Assembly: GCA_028564675.1 (NCBI GenBank)
Contig: JAOVVO010000053.1
Location: 1 to 64,000, forward strand
Reading direction: 5' to 3'
DNA: 64,000 nt
Source: Onchocerca lupi
Lineage: Eukaryota > Nematoda > Chromadorea > Rhabditida > Onchocercidae
The position numbers and the translations under genes are program-made. Under the pieces are notes generated by a model. That model searched no databases and was not told where the DNA came from. It saw only the letters and a list, made by a program, of their open reading frames with translations. Below, in pieces: positions 51,618 to 62,900 of this stretch (positions are counted from its first letter, which is position 1; every line of letters starts with the position of its first letter).

Positions 51618-54600
51618 ATGAGTCGTGTGGCAAAACGTCGAAAAGCCATTACAAAGCGGGTGGAAAGGAAGCATGCTTGCCCAAACTGCGATGCAAGATT
51701 TCCTTTTCCAAATAAATTGCGCCTACATATCAACTCAAATCACTCTTGTAAGTTTGTTATGAAGTTTTGAAGTTGGAAGGTTTAATTTCCAGTATTGTGA
51801 AATTCAATAAGATGTCTCAGTGAACTGGTGTTGATATTTTTAGAATTTTCGGATTTCCTTTTCTCTGTATTCAAAACCGACAATTCCAAAATGTATGGTT
51901 TTTAGTAGCAAATATTTGCGAACTATGTCCAGAACGTTTTAATCGTTTTAATGAACTGCGCACGCATATGCGTTATGCTCATCAAATTATACATCAGTGT
52001 CACTTATGTGCATATTCATCGAGTGTCAAAGCAGAACTGAAAAAGCATGTTGTCAAATGTCATGATAATGGTGTTCGCTGTACAATTGATGGATGTGCTG
52101 CAACAGTCGCTTATAACAGGTTTGTCAAAGTGATATTTGAATATTAATTTCATTTTTTAGTCATTCATGTATATCGTTTTTTTTTTTTTTTTTTTGGAAT
52201 GAAATACATTCAAGATATTGCTGTTTATTGATTTTATAATTTTTTTCAACAATCCAATTGATTTTAAAAGTTCTGCCAATCGAATTGCAATGTTATACAT
52301 TGAATTTTCACTAGATTCTTCCAATTCTTTGGTGGAAATTGATGTATATAATTGAATTATTTCCTAATTTTTTTTTTCTTTTTGCAGATTGAGACGACAT
52401 ATCAAGGAAACTCACTGCAATAAGCCTCAGAGTAGTCTGATTGCAGATGGTAAAATATTAGAAGATTCATTAGAACTTAAAAGTACAGAAGATTCTTCTA
52501 CGGGAATGAAGTTTTCTTCACCTGCAGAAAGATCAATTGCTACGAATGCTTTTTCTGGAGTGGAATTCGTCAGTATCGATGACAATCTTCTGTGTATGTT
52601 ATATTTAACTTAACATAAATTTTTTTTTTTTACGAATAGTCAGTTATCGAATTGATTAAAGAGCCAGTATAGCAAAATAAATTTTTATCAGTTTCTTTTT
52701 GGAAGCTCAGGATGGTAAAATATGGAAGACTTTAATCTAGGTTTTGTTTTGCTGTATTCCAGAGTATTATTGTCTTTCTATTGTTTCTTTAGATAAGATT
52801 GGAAATCCTTTTTTTCCTCATGAGTTTCCATGTCATTTAGTGCAAAAAAAAAAAAAAAAAAAAGAAAAAAAAGTTTGTAATTACCTCTGATTTGTGCCAA
52901 GCTTGTCTTTAATTTTTGATATAGATCGAATATTTTGCAGTAATCTTACTTCCCTAAAATTTTTTTATATTTGCAATAATAGTTCCAAAATATCTTTTTT
53001 TTTTTTTTTTTTTTTTAACATATCGGTTGCTTATAGTAGTATTTCAAAATATTGAAGAATAATTCCGTAGCACTGTATTATTTCGTGTGCACGAAATATT
53101 TTCCAATATGTTGGTTTATTGCAGCGGTGGATAAAATACAGGAACCTATTAGCAATTGTATTTCATCAAAAACATCTCAGAATGCAGAGACGTTTAGTCA
53201 TATATCCGCCACAGTACAGCATGATGAAGCAACAACTGAAAACTGCACTGATCGATGTGATAAGATTGAATCTGGAAAGGCATTTAAAATGGAGCGAGAT
53301 AATTCCGATAATATCTCTCGGGAGCAATCTTTGGAAACACCGACTCAACCAAATGATTTAGAAATAAAGGATCAAACAATATCTGAGAAAATATCATTCG
53401 ATTGTATAGAAACAGGTATTTTCTCTTTATAAAATTATTATTATCTTTTAATATAACTTTACTGGAAATGATTGACATTTAAGTTTCTCGCTGAGCAGAA
53501 AATTTATGAATTTTTGGTCTTAAGTTTTTCGAAACGGTAGAACAGTTTCAAATGAATAGTTTTGTCTCCGGGAAATGGAAAGAATGCTAAGCGTTTTGTC
53601 AGCTTTTGAACAATTAAATGGCTTCGCAAATTATAAATAATTTTAAATGAATAGCAACTTTAGGTTTTTTTTGCTTTTTTTCTTTTTTCTTTTTTTGAAG
53701 GTGGATATAAATGCCAGGAATGCGGAAAAATTTTTTACGATGTTTGTAAATCCAGACGACATTGGAACCGTGTGCATTTTAAAAGATATAAGGAAAGAGC
53801 CAGGCTTAAAAAATATGCTTGCAAAATTTCGGAATGTGCTCAGTGTTTTTCATGCCCTTCAAAACTTCAAGATCACATATCGACTGCGCATAACGGTAAA
53901 TTTCTGTCATTTACTATAAGAATTCACGGTTTGCGGATAACTAAAAATTAAAAAGTACTATGTCCTTCATGACCTAAACAATAGGATAAACTTCTTATTT
54001 TGATTTTTAATTATCCGCAAACCGGCTAATTTTTTCAATTAATAATGTAATATGAATCCCAAATCTCAAGAGCATTGAGGAATCTTTTTACCTCTATCAA
54101 AATAAATTATTCTATCAAGAATCTCACAAAAAATCCCTTGCATATTATAATAAAGCAATGTACATAATTTGTTAAATCGCTTATAGTAAGCCTCAGATTT
54201 CTTTTTCAAGTAAAAAGAGGTGGGAAATTTATGTGCATCAAGAACTTCGCAAATACGCTTCAAATCCTGTGTTTTACTAAATAACAATGTTATAATAATA
54301 TCATAAATTAAGAGATTACTAAACTTGAATCATGGGGAAATGTCTTGTTGCAGAAGAAGCGCGATTCGATTGTGAAACATGCAGTAGGAAATTCCGCAGT
54401 CGTGCATCATTTGCTGTTCATTTGAGACGCTACCATTTAGTGAGTATTCGAGATGTACCTTATGGATTTACGAAAGGAGCTGGCGTTAGTTCCAATAATA
54501 TCTCAGATGAAACTTGTGTTATTGCTCAAAATATTGAGGGTAAAACTGAATTTGTTACTACTTAATATATATTTGCAAAAAAATAATTCGAAAATCAATG

Positions 54601-55633
54601 GATATTTTCTGTGATGAAAAAACTAATCTGCGGCTTTTCAAGTTTACTTTATTATATGAAGGAAGCTTTTTGTTAAAACTTTCTAGTCATATTTGAATTT
54701 ATTAATTATCAAACACATAGTGATAACTTTTGAAATTTCTCTAGAAATCTATTGTTTTTTGAAAGATGTTTTATGTTGTGAAATATGATTCAATTCTTAT
54801 TTCCACGAATAACCTACAGTCTCATTTGTTGTTGTGTTTTTAATTTTTGCTAGGACTTTGGAGTTTTACTGAAGTGATTTTACTTCTTTCAAGTCATTGA
54901 AAACTAAAATTCTAGTTCCAGGAAACTCCTTAATGTTTTTCGCTTAAATTTAATTCCTTTACTAGTGGTGCTGGTTGTTTCTTCTTTTTTTTTTCCGGAT
55001 TAGTAATACCAAGAGAATCCTAAAAAATGTTAATCTGTTAATCTTCTTACAGTTTCTCATTTTAATTACATGTTTCATTCAATTAGTAACTCGCATTTAG
55101 CCATATTAGCGAATCTACTATCTTTAATCAACAGTATAATGCACCAACTGGATTTTTTTTTGTCCATTTGTTCGCCTAACTGATTTTTGTACTATGCATG
55201 GAACTGCAGTCGTTTGTGCCAAATATCATTCACAACTGAACTGGAAATTTACTCTGTAGAAATCCATTACTGAAGTTGCAATTTTTAACTCTAATTAAAG
55301 TTTAGGCTAATGCTGTATTTATTCATATAATTCTAAAACTATTCAGCATATGCCAGTGGACTATCTGAGAGAAACATTGACAACAACTGGACCACTCAGC
55401 ACAATAAAAACAAAATTAATTACCAGTTTTTGACAAAAATAGAAATAATACAGAGACTGAAATTGTTGGATGAAAAAGTTGTGTGTGGAACTGATGCCAG
55501 TTGTTTTCTGAGAAAAGCGAAAATTTGTTGGATGTTTTTAGAGCAGATTGCAAATGATTTTAGGCGGAATATACTTTTCTTTTTTTGGAAAAATATACGA
55601 GAAGATTTCAATGCATGGATAAAAAAAGGTTAA
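51618..55633 (+). CDS. C2H2 zinc-finger protein with alternative Myb/SANT-like terminal exon
   Basis: Probable nuclear DNA-binding protein, third in the operon and, from memory, equivalent to C. elegans F56D1.1. Exons: 51618-51747, 51906-52119, 52388-52593, 53125-53415, 53701-53895, then either 54354-54565 (TAA; 415 residues) or 54354-54539 spliced to 55347-55633 (TAA; about 502 residues). C2H2 units seen: CPNCDARFPFPNKLRLHINSNH; CELCPERFNRFNELRTHMRYAH; CHLCAYSSSVKAELKKHVVKCH; a variant CTIDGCAATVAYNRLRRHIKETH across a splice junction; CQECGKIF...RRHWNRVH; CKISECAQCFSC...HISTAH; and CETCSRKFRSRASFAVHLRRYH. Exon 53125-53415 encodes an acidic, Ser/Thr-rich linker. The last finger lies in 54354-54539, shared by both forms. 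Target genes are unknown. Confidence 0.85.
53928..54023. repeat. Inverted repeat with about 23-base arms in zinc-finger gene intron
   Basis: GGTTTGCGGATAACTAAAAA (arm 53928-53950) pairs with 54001-54023 with two mismatches across a 50-base loop. It lies inside the intron 53896-54353 and could be a small foldback element or an intronic stem-loop. Confidence 0.8.
55347..55633 (+). CDS. Alternative 3' exon with Myb/SANT-like region
   Basis: A 287-base open stretch after the acceptor ATTCAG (55346), 94 codons ending in TAA. It joins in frame to a good donor (GAG G|GTAAAA) at 54539, 24 bases before the alternative stop of the zinc-finger gene, giving a GCA (Ala) codon at the junction. The sequence has spaced tryptophans and basic residues (LRKAKICWMFLEQIANDF, then FFFWKNIREDFNAWIKK), resembling the Myb/SANT-like or MADF type of three-helix DNA-binding module. 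The domain assignment is tentative; the coding character is well supported by composition and splice phase. Confidence 0.6.
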
Positions 55634-56327
55634 TTTATTCGGTCTGTTACTTTTTTTTCTGTGATCAGTGATATACTAAAAACACAAACTTGCAAGTAAG
55701 AGGTCAAAAGGGCCAAAGTTCTTAACCGAATCCATTCTGAAATTGGATAAAACATATCTCAGATTAAAACAGAAGAGTATTCTAACTTTTGCTTGAAAAA
55801 TTTTCACACTATTATTAACATTTAATGAATTGAATAAACAAAATTTAGATAAATTTCATACAGCATTCATCAGAACTTAGGAAATAGAATGAAAAGAATC
55901 ATGAGTTACTTGATGTTTTTGGAACTTCGAATTTGACATTTTTCGTATCTTCGTTCAATACCATGTCCATTTTTTTAAGAAAACTTCTTAAACAGTCCTG
56001 CAATTGAAATAAAAAAAGCTGGGATTCTAATCAAGTAAATGGGGGAAAAGATAAAAAATAAATAAAGGAAGGCTAAGAGCGAAGAATGAAGTGAACAGTC
56101 AGAAGAAAATTAGTAAATTAAGTAAATTCTTTAAAACGATTTTATCATGTTCATGGAGAAAATTTAAAATGAACTGTTTTACACGGAAGCGCACTTATCT
56201 ATTGAATGACCTCCTCAATCCGGAAGTGTCTATTTTAATTTAACAGCTTTTTTCAGAAACTTACAACGAGTAGAAATAAAAGTGGGTTGTAATCAAATTC
56301 GTAACCTCGACTATCATTAAGTCATAT
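55634..56327. other. Convergent intergenic region between zinc-finger gene and HspBP1 gene
   Basis: The two neighbouring genes point towards each other. About 700 bases of AT-rich 3' flank with no further open frame of note. Confidence 0.6.
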
Positions 56328-58337
56328 CTAATTGGGAATTAGAAAAAGCACCTCATGAGGCAGTCTCTCATGTTTCAACTGCCTTTCTAAAAAATCGCAG
56401 AGCTGTTGCTTAGATTGATTATCAAGTTCCATAAGGTTCATTTTGAATTCATCACTTGTAAACCCACTGTTGTCTACTTCCTTATCCATAATATTATTCA
56501 TAAGATAATCAAGGAAATATGAACAACCAGTGCTATCTGGTGATAACTGTAACGCCATGCGAAATAAAACGGGAAGAACATTATACTGCTTCACATCTGT
56601 AAAAGTAGATAGTGATATATTTTTCAAACTTTGTTCTTAATTTTTCATGTATAGTATTTCTCGATTTTGATAATTTACAATGGAATTAAGATATGTATAG
56701 AAGTCTCAAAATGATACTGACCAAATAGTTACTAGCTAATATGTCGTATTCGACAGGTATGGGCTTACACTAAACACTTTAATTTGGTTTATATTTCCAG
56801 AAATTGTTATTAATCGCGAAAGAATATAAGTCAAAAGAGTACTGTAGCTTTGAAACCAAGGAAAGTACTGCATGAAGTCAATAAAAATAAATTCAGCAAA
56901 AATCAGATAAAGATTCAAATAATAATGTCTGGAAATGATAATCAATCCTTAAAATATATAAAAGAAATAGTGGGACCTAAGAAATATTGGATTAAAACGT
57001 AATATGGAATTGAAATAAATTCAAATGATACCAGGTCCAAGGCTGATTGCTATGCTTGCTGTAACTAGAACTGCTTTATCGGCTACTTTAAAATAGTGCA
57101 TATCTACTGCTTTCCAGAATACATTCTCGAATTTTTCTAGACCTTTCAATTGATAGAATTGACTGAAAATGGTTAATAATTTTTTAATAAACCTATTTTC
57201 GATAATAATAAGAAATTTGGATTCTAATTAGCTCTTAAATTTAGTTCTGACCCATCAAATAACAATAAAATTGTTATTTATTCCAGAAATTTATATCAAG
57301 CAACTAAAACCTGCCTGAATGCCTTTTCGTGAGTTCGAACAATCGAGGACAAACTACTCAAAGACTTTGTCAGTAAATCCTGTAAATAAGCAAGAAGAAC
57401 AGGAATGTCTGCTGGCGAAAAACTTTAATTTTGATTATTTGAACTAGTGAGCTCTAAACATTTGAAAGTTTTCGCAGTATTAATTTTGTCAAAATTTAAA
57501 GTTTAAAAGTTGGAACTGTTCTTTTTTTTTTAAAATAATTTCCTCTGGAAATAAAAGACAAATAATTACAAGTCGATTGATAGAATAATGAAACAAATTT
57601 TAAAAAAAGAAAAGAACCTCAGATGCATTGATTTCTTCCAGAATAGTTAGTAAATAAGGCAACAAATCGGTTTGCAGTATGACATCCTGAACATATGGAT
57701 TATTTTGTGCTAATAATGGTATTAATCGAGCCATCTCACATCGAACTGAATCACAATCACTTTTCTGAAAAGAACCATAATATAATATGTCGGATATGTC
57801 AATAATTTTATTCATTCAAACGGAAATATGAGTCAAATTTAGCTACGAATATTAAAGTTTAAGAACTCACCAAAAGCCTAATTACTTCAACAAGGCCATT
57901 CAATTTGCAGAAATCAGCAGCGCAGTCGATATCACAAACCAGTTCTTCCAGACTATCTACAATTTCCTTAACGTTATCAACGTCAACCTTACTTGCTTTC
58001 CCGACTAGTTTCAGCTGCTCGATATGCTTTGTCATATGTCTCACAGGATCTGCTAAGTGCATCGCTTCGGCCATCGCATTCTCAACGAATTTCTGATCCT
58101 AAAAACTTCCACAATAAAGCATGCACTAATCAATTAAGTAGAAGTTTGACAATTTTTCACTGCAACATATTTAATCTTGATCTGAACAATTAAAAAAGAA
58201 AACTGTAAAGAACTAGCATATTTTACTTGTTTGGACATAAGTTGACTTGATTTTTCACCACTTCCATCATTCGCGGACTGTGCTAAACAGAGTAGTTTGC
58301 TCCAGCACTGAGGTGATACGACGTTTTGTTCGCCCAT
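56328..58337 (-). CDS. HspBP1/Fes1-type Hsp70 nucleotide-exchange factor
   Basis: Cytosolic armadillo-repeat cochaperone that promotes ADP release from Hsp70. Exons on the minus strand, in order: 58337-58227, 58098-57871, 57764-57618, 57379-57315, 57162-57032, 56596-56328 (TAG), 316 residues (human HspBP1 is about 360). The second exon has the family's signature region, with LEELVCDIDCAADFCKLNG matching LADLCENMDNAADFCQLSG of the human protein. The third has ARLIPLLAQNNPYVQDVILQ (human AQLIGTCSQNVAAIQEQVL), then the armadillo helices RTHEKAF|SQFYQLKGL and a helical C-terminal region. The fourth intron keeps frame only if it starts with GC (AG|GCAGGT), giving S-Q-F-Y-Q-L-K-G, which aligns with L-L-Q-F-L-R-L-D-G; all other introns are GT-AG. 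Confidence 0.88.
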
Positions 58338-58638
58338 TCTTCAACTGGTATTTATAAATATCAATATTTACTGAAATAAAATATTCCCTATTACTCATCG
58401 CCACGGATACAAAATTACTCGGCACAATGGTTTTCTCAGCGTAAAATAAACTTATTTTACGTCCACTAATTAATTTTATAAAGTGATTTCCAAATTTGCT
58501 GATAAGTACTATTCTAATCATAATATCTAATTACCCCAACTACTCACAATTATTATCAATAATCACCACAGCTAATGATAAGTTATCATGTCAAGAGATA
58601 TGGCATGAGACTACAATTTTCATATAGACCGAACGAAG

Positions 58639-59574
58639 TGTGACACTGTCACATAACAAGACGGAGATTTAGCAAGTCTAATTTGGAAGCTTCGCATGTT
58701 GTCCCTATGCCATATTCAGTTACTGTGTTTATTTGTCTTATTAATTTATGTTTTCTCTATTGTCTTCCCTGATTTCATGATATTTTCATTTTCTACTTTT
58801 TGTTCTTGTTTTTTTAAGGGTTACTTTTTTTCTGCAGTATTTTGTTTTTCATGTGTATATCCACCGCTGCATCTCTCTGTCTAACGTGATGCAGTGCTTG
58901 AGGTATTGGCAAAAGCTGAGAGGTGCAATGGGTTACATAGAGATAGAGATATCTAAAGGTCAAATAGCGGGAAAATGTTGACGAGATCAAAGAATGCAAC
59001 CATAATAAATGGAAAATGTTAAAGATCAAACAGCACCGCAAAAATTATTGTAAACAAAGAGTACTAAAGATGAGTGGCGCAACATAATTTCAAAGAGACA
59101 TGTTTGCCGCCAAAACGCTCCAATTCATAGATGAAAAAAGTGAGGTTGACCAATTATGAGGCGATACATTGAAAAGCAAATAAGGGGGAGGGGTTCTGGA
59201 AGGATTTAAGAAGTCAAGGTTTTGAAACAGGGACAGTTCAAGTTCGACGCAGTTCGATATTTTAGTAGCAGCAGTTCGACGCAATTCGACAATAGCAGCA
59301 ATTTCAAGTACAGTTCAACGGCAGCACGAGCCATAGTTTAACGATAAAAACAACAGTTTAGCAGGAACTGCTCAGCAGGAGCATCCGCAACATGGAGCGA
59401 GGAAAAAGCAGCATTTGTAAAGTGCGACAACATAATAAATATTTAGATGACTGTCCTTACTCCTTGATTATTTACCATGTATTATTTATTTAATCCTTAC
59501 CATTGTATAAGAACGATATTGTATATAATGTCGTATAAACTCAATAAACCTATTGCTGATGTAACCGAGTCACA
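58639..59574 (+). mobile_element. Possible solo LTR of a BEL/Pao-like retrotransposon
   Basis: The block begins TGTGACACTGTCACA and ends ACCGAGTCACA, giving TG...CA ends with a 6-bp terminal inverted repeat (TGTGAC/GTCACA). Near the 3' end is CTCAATAAACC, a poly(A) signal placed as in LTRs. Composition is more GC-rich than the surroundings and contains internal repeats of AGTTCGACGCAGTTCGA (about 59240-59292). No gag, pol or second LTR is in the window. No target-site duplication is visible (CGAAG before, ATAGC after), which weakens the call. Confidence 0.4.
59238..59330 (+). repeat. Short imperfect repeats of GTTCGACGCARTTCGA
   Basis: Two clear copies and further half-copies of AGTTCGACGCAGTTCGA occur with interspersed AGCAGC triplets inside the LTR-like block. 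Confidence 0.65.
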
Positions 59575-59903
59575 ATAGCAAGAAGAAGCGATCTCCAATC
59601 CAACCAGTCTACAATCTAAATCACAAACACTATCAGATTTTTACCCCAACATGAAAGCTTTTCTAGCACCTGGGAAAGCTGGCTGGAAATGAGGGAAAAC
59701 AAACTCGTCGAGAACGTATTTACCCGAGTTTTCTTTCAGCTTCTGTTTTGATTGAATAAACGCAATTTTTATTCAATTTCAAGTGTATTCAAGAAAAGCG
59801 AACGATCTTTAAACAAGTAATTAGCAGTGCTTTGAAGCTTAACATGACTTATACGTGAATATGTTACTACAAATACTCGATTGTTTCAGAAAAACGAACT
59901 ACT

Positions 59904-62900
59904 ATGAAGCCAGATATTAAGGACCGTGATTATATGTATCGACTCATTATTGGGTTAGTTAATGATATTTGTTGTCATTGTTTTCATTGTATTCTGTTGT
60001 TTTCATTTAAGAGATTGATTTTCTATACTTTAATAAGCTCTCTTGTTCTTCTGCTTACGCCTTGTAAGGAAGGCTAGATTTATGAATATGCTATCTATCA
60101 AGTCGAGAAAAGTTAGGATGCTCGCTATTTCCGTATTAATTCCTTGCATATATTTTTATGATTTCACAACTCTACACTCTAAGGTTACCTGTAATCTAAA
60201 CTTTTTAATCTGACAGCAGAGCATTATAAAAACTTTAAATACATAATATGTAAATGCTACTTAATGATAATATAGTGACGATTCATTTCTATTAACAGTA
60301 GTCGACTTTGATTCACTTCCTTGTCACTTCCTTGTATATCTACGATTTTTGTTTTGTAGCTTTACATTCTGTCCTGAGTTCAGTCTTTTCCTCCTCTTTA
60401 CAGGCAACTTTTCTATGATGGTCACCAACAGCTGGCTTTGAATTTGGCATCTGCAATCGGTTGCTCAGCACAACCGCCTCCACCATCTGATAAACTTTTC
60501 CGATTGGTGTCCATGGCGAAACAGTTCGTTGATGAACCTGATCCAAAGGAGAAAGATAGTATTATACAGGTGAATTCAGTAAAGATTCCTTTCAATGTTT
60601 GCGGAACTGTTTAGTATTGTATAATACTTTCGAATGTTCCTAGTCATTTAATGACAATGCTAGTTTTAGATGGATATATCCTCAGGTCTTGATCTGGAAT
60701 ATGACGCAGACATTGAACCAACATCACCGGAGCCGAGCATGTATGAAACAATTTATCTCACAGCCCATAAGTCGCCATGTCGTGCATCAGCATTCAATTC
60801 TGATGGTATGGAGAAGTTTCGGAATCGTTATTCTGACTAAATTCACTTGATTTATTTTTTTTTTTTTTTTAATTTTTACTCGTATTAGTGGTGCTGCATT
60901 TTCTTGTGTATAGCAGTGTTCAACTTCCGAAGTATCATTTAAACAATAATTCAATTAAATCATTTCTTAAGCTCTGTTAATTAAATAATGGTGAGCTTAA
61001 ATTCTTAAATTCAACATAGCTATTATTTCAGGAACATTATTAGCAACGGGATCGGCAGATTGTTCTATCAAAATTATGGATGTTGAAAGAATTATTGCTC
61101 GTGAAGTTAGGTAACGATTGTTTAATTCAAAACAAATCTATTATCTGTGAAACAAGTAATAGTGGTCTGTTGTTATTGTTGCAGAGGTGAAATAAATTTA
61201 ATTGAAAATGGACCTGATGCGCAGCATCCAATTATTCGAACTCTTTATGATCACATTGATGTAAGTCTTTTTGATTATTCTTATGTAACAGATGATTTTT
61301 CTATACTTTAAACCATTGTCTTTTTTTTCTTTTTTTTTGAATTAAAATTGTTCAGGCACTCTTTATGTTTCTAAATATTTTATTTTTTTCATAAAAATTT
61401 CATAATTATTTTTAGTGCACATTTATTGTATTATTAAAATATCAATTTTTCTGCATATTTACATTGTTTTGACAGGAAGTTAACTGCCTTGCTTTTCACC
61501 CGCGTGAACAGATCATTGTTTCTGGTGCTAATGATTTCACTGTAAAAATGTTCGATTTCTCGAAAACTGCAGTGAAGCGTGCTATGAAAACTATTTTCGT
61601 TGGTTTTGTTTTATTCTACCGTTTGATTTTTTTTTCCTTCCATTTTAGTTTTTAACTTTTACAAGGATCACTGCTGTTGGAAACATCTCGATTGTGCTTT
61701 TATTGCTTGATGCGTGATTAATGAAATGCCTAGAAAATATGCATATTATAATATTTTGTTTACAAACTTAGAAAAAAAAAACAGTTTTTGCAGAAATGAA
61801 ATTATTTTCAGGAAGTACAACCAATACGAGCACTATCATTTCATCCAGCTGGTGAATTTTTATTGGTAGCAACTACCCATCCCACTTTGCGTTTATATAA
61901 CATCGAAACACAACAATGTTATGTATGTAGTGTTCCCACTGATCAGCATCGTGATACTATTATGGATGTTAGTTTTTTTATTATTTTATCTTAAAGCTTT
62001 TTCAGAGTGAAGTGTCACTTCATTTACACATTCTGCTTGCATGAAACAAATTTCAATTAATTTATTTTGTAGATAATCTTATTTAAAAAAAATAAAGAAT
62101 AAATCTTGGTCTCTTTCAGGTAAATTATTCAGAAAATGCCCGACTCTACGTAACCGGTTCAAAAGATGGGGATGTAAAAATCTGGGATGGTATTTCAAAT
62201 CGCTGTATTGAAACATTTCAACGAGCTCATGATGGTGCAAAAATATGCAGTGCTACTTTTACAAGAAATGGAAAAGTAAATCTCTTCACATGTTTCAGTA
62301 ATGCCAATTTATGTTTTTTTTCCTGGTCAAAAATACACTTCTTTTTGATTCGGGACAAATATCCTTAATTATGCATCTTTTTACCTTGAACACAAAGTCT
62401 TATAACGGAATTTATTTTCGGTCTATTTTTACTCTTCGATACATATATTATATATCAAAGAATAAGGATAGATTGACAATAAATCTATGGTTCATATTCT
62501 TTCTTGATGTTTTTCTTTAAAAAACTTTTTTCGGAATTCTGCACTTTCTCAGTGTTCTGCGTCCACTATTTGCATTATAATTTATATTTTATTCGCAAAT
62601 CTAAGATTTTTAATGTTTTTGGAAAGTTATGATGACATGGAAACAATTAACTTAGATTGCAGTATATATTAACCAGTGGCTTGGATAGTATAGTTAAACT
62701 ATGGGAATTATCAACAAATAGATGTCTTATAGCATATACTGGAGCTGGTGCTACTGGTATGCAAGAATATCCGATACAAGCATCTTTCAATCATAATGAA
62801 GACTATGGTTCGTGTACTTTCTTGATGTTTTTTTCGAAATTCTTTTTGAATCTCATACCTTCTGCGCATTATCTGTAATACGTTGATTGAAGTCACATGT

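Larger units (their letters stand above)
45259..54565 (+). other. Probable trans-spliced operon: mrps-16, IL-17 receptor, zinc-finger gene
   Basis: Three same-strand genes with intergenic gaps of 124 and 388 bases, while the other gaps in the window exceed 600. AATAAA occurs in both gaps (46187-46192 and 51347-51352). The third gene starts ATG directly after TTCAG (51613-51617), which looks like a spliced-leader acceptor. From memory the C. elegans genes F56D1.3, F56D1.2 and F56D1.1 are the matching neighbours. A mitochondrial ribosomal gene as first cistron is typical of nematode operons. The operon call is inference from spacing and synteny. Confidence 0.65.
58338..59903. other. Head-to-head intergenic region between HspBP1 and CstF-50 genes
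   Basis: The two genes are divergent, so this 1.57 kb should contain both promoters. Most of it (58639-59574) is a block of higher GC with LTR-like ends. CstF-50 begins 14 bases after TTTCAG (59885-59889), a possible trans-splice acceptor. Confidence 0.6.

Noticed and set aside
58267..58521. Minus-strand open frame overlapping the HspBP1 first exon
   Set aside because: Out of frame with the HspBP1 start at 58337 and without similarity; 5' flank read in another frame.
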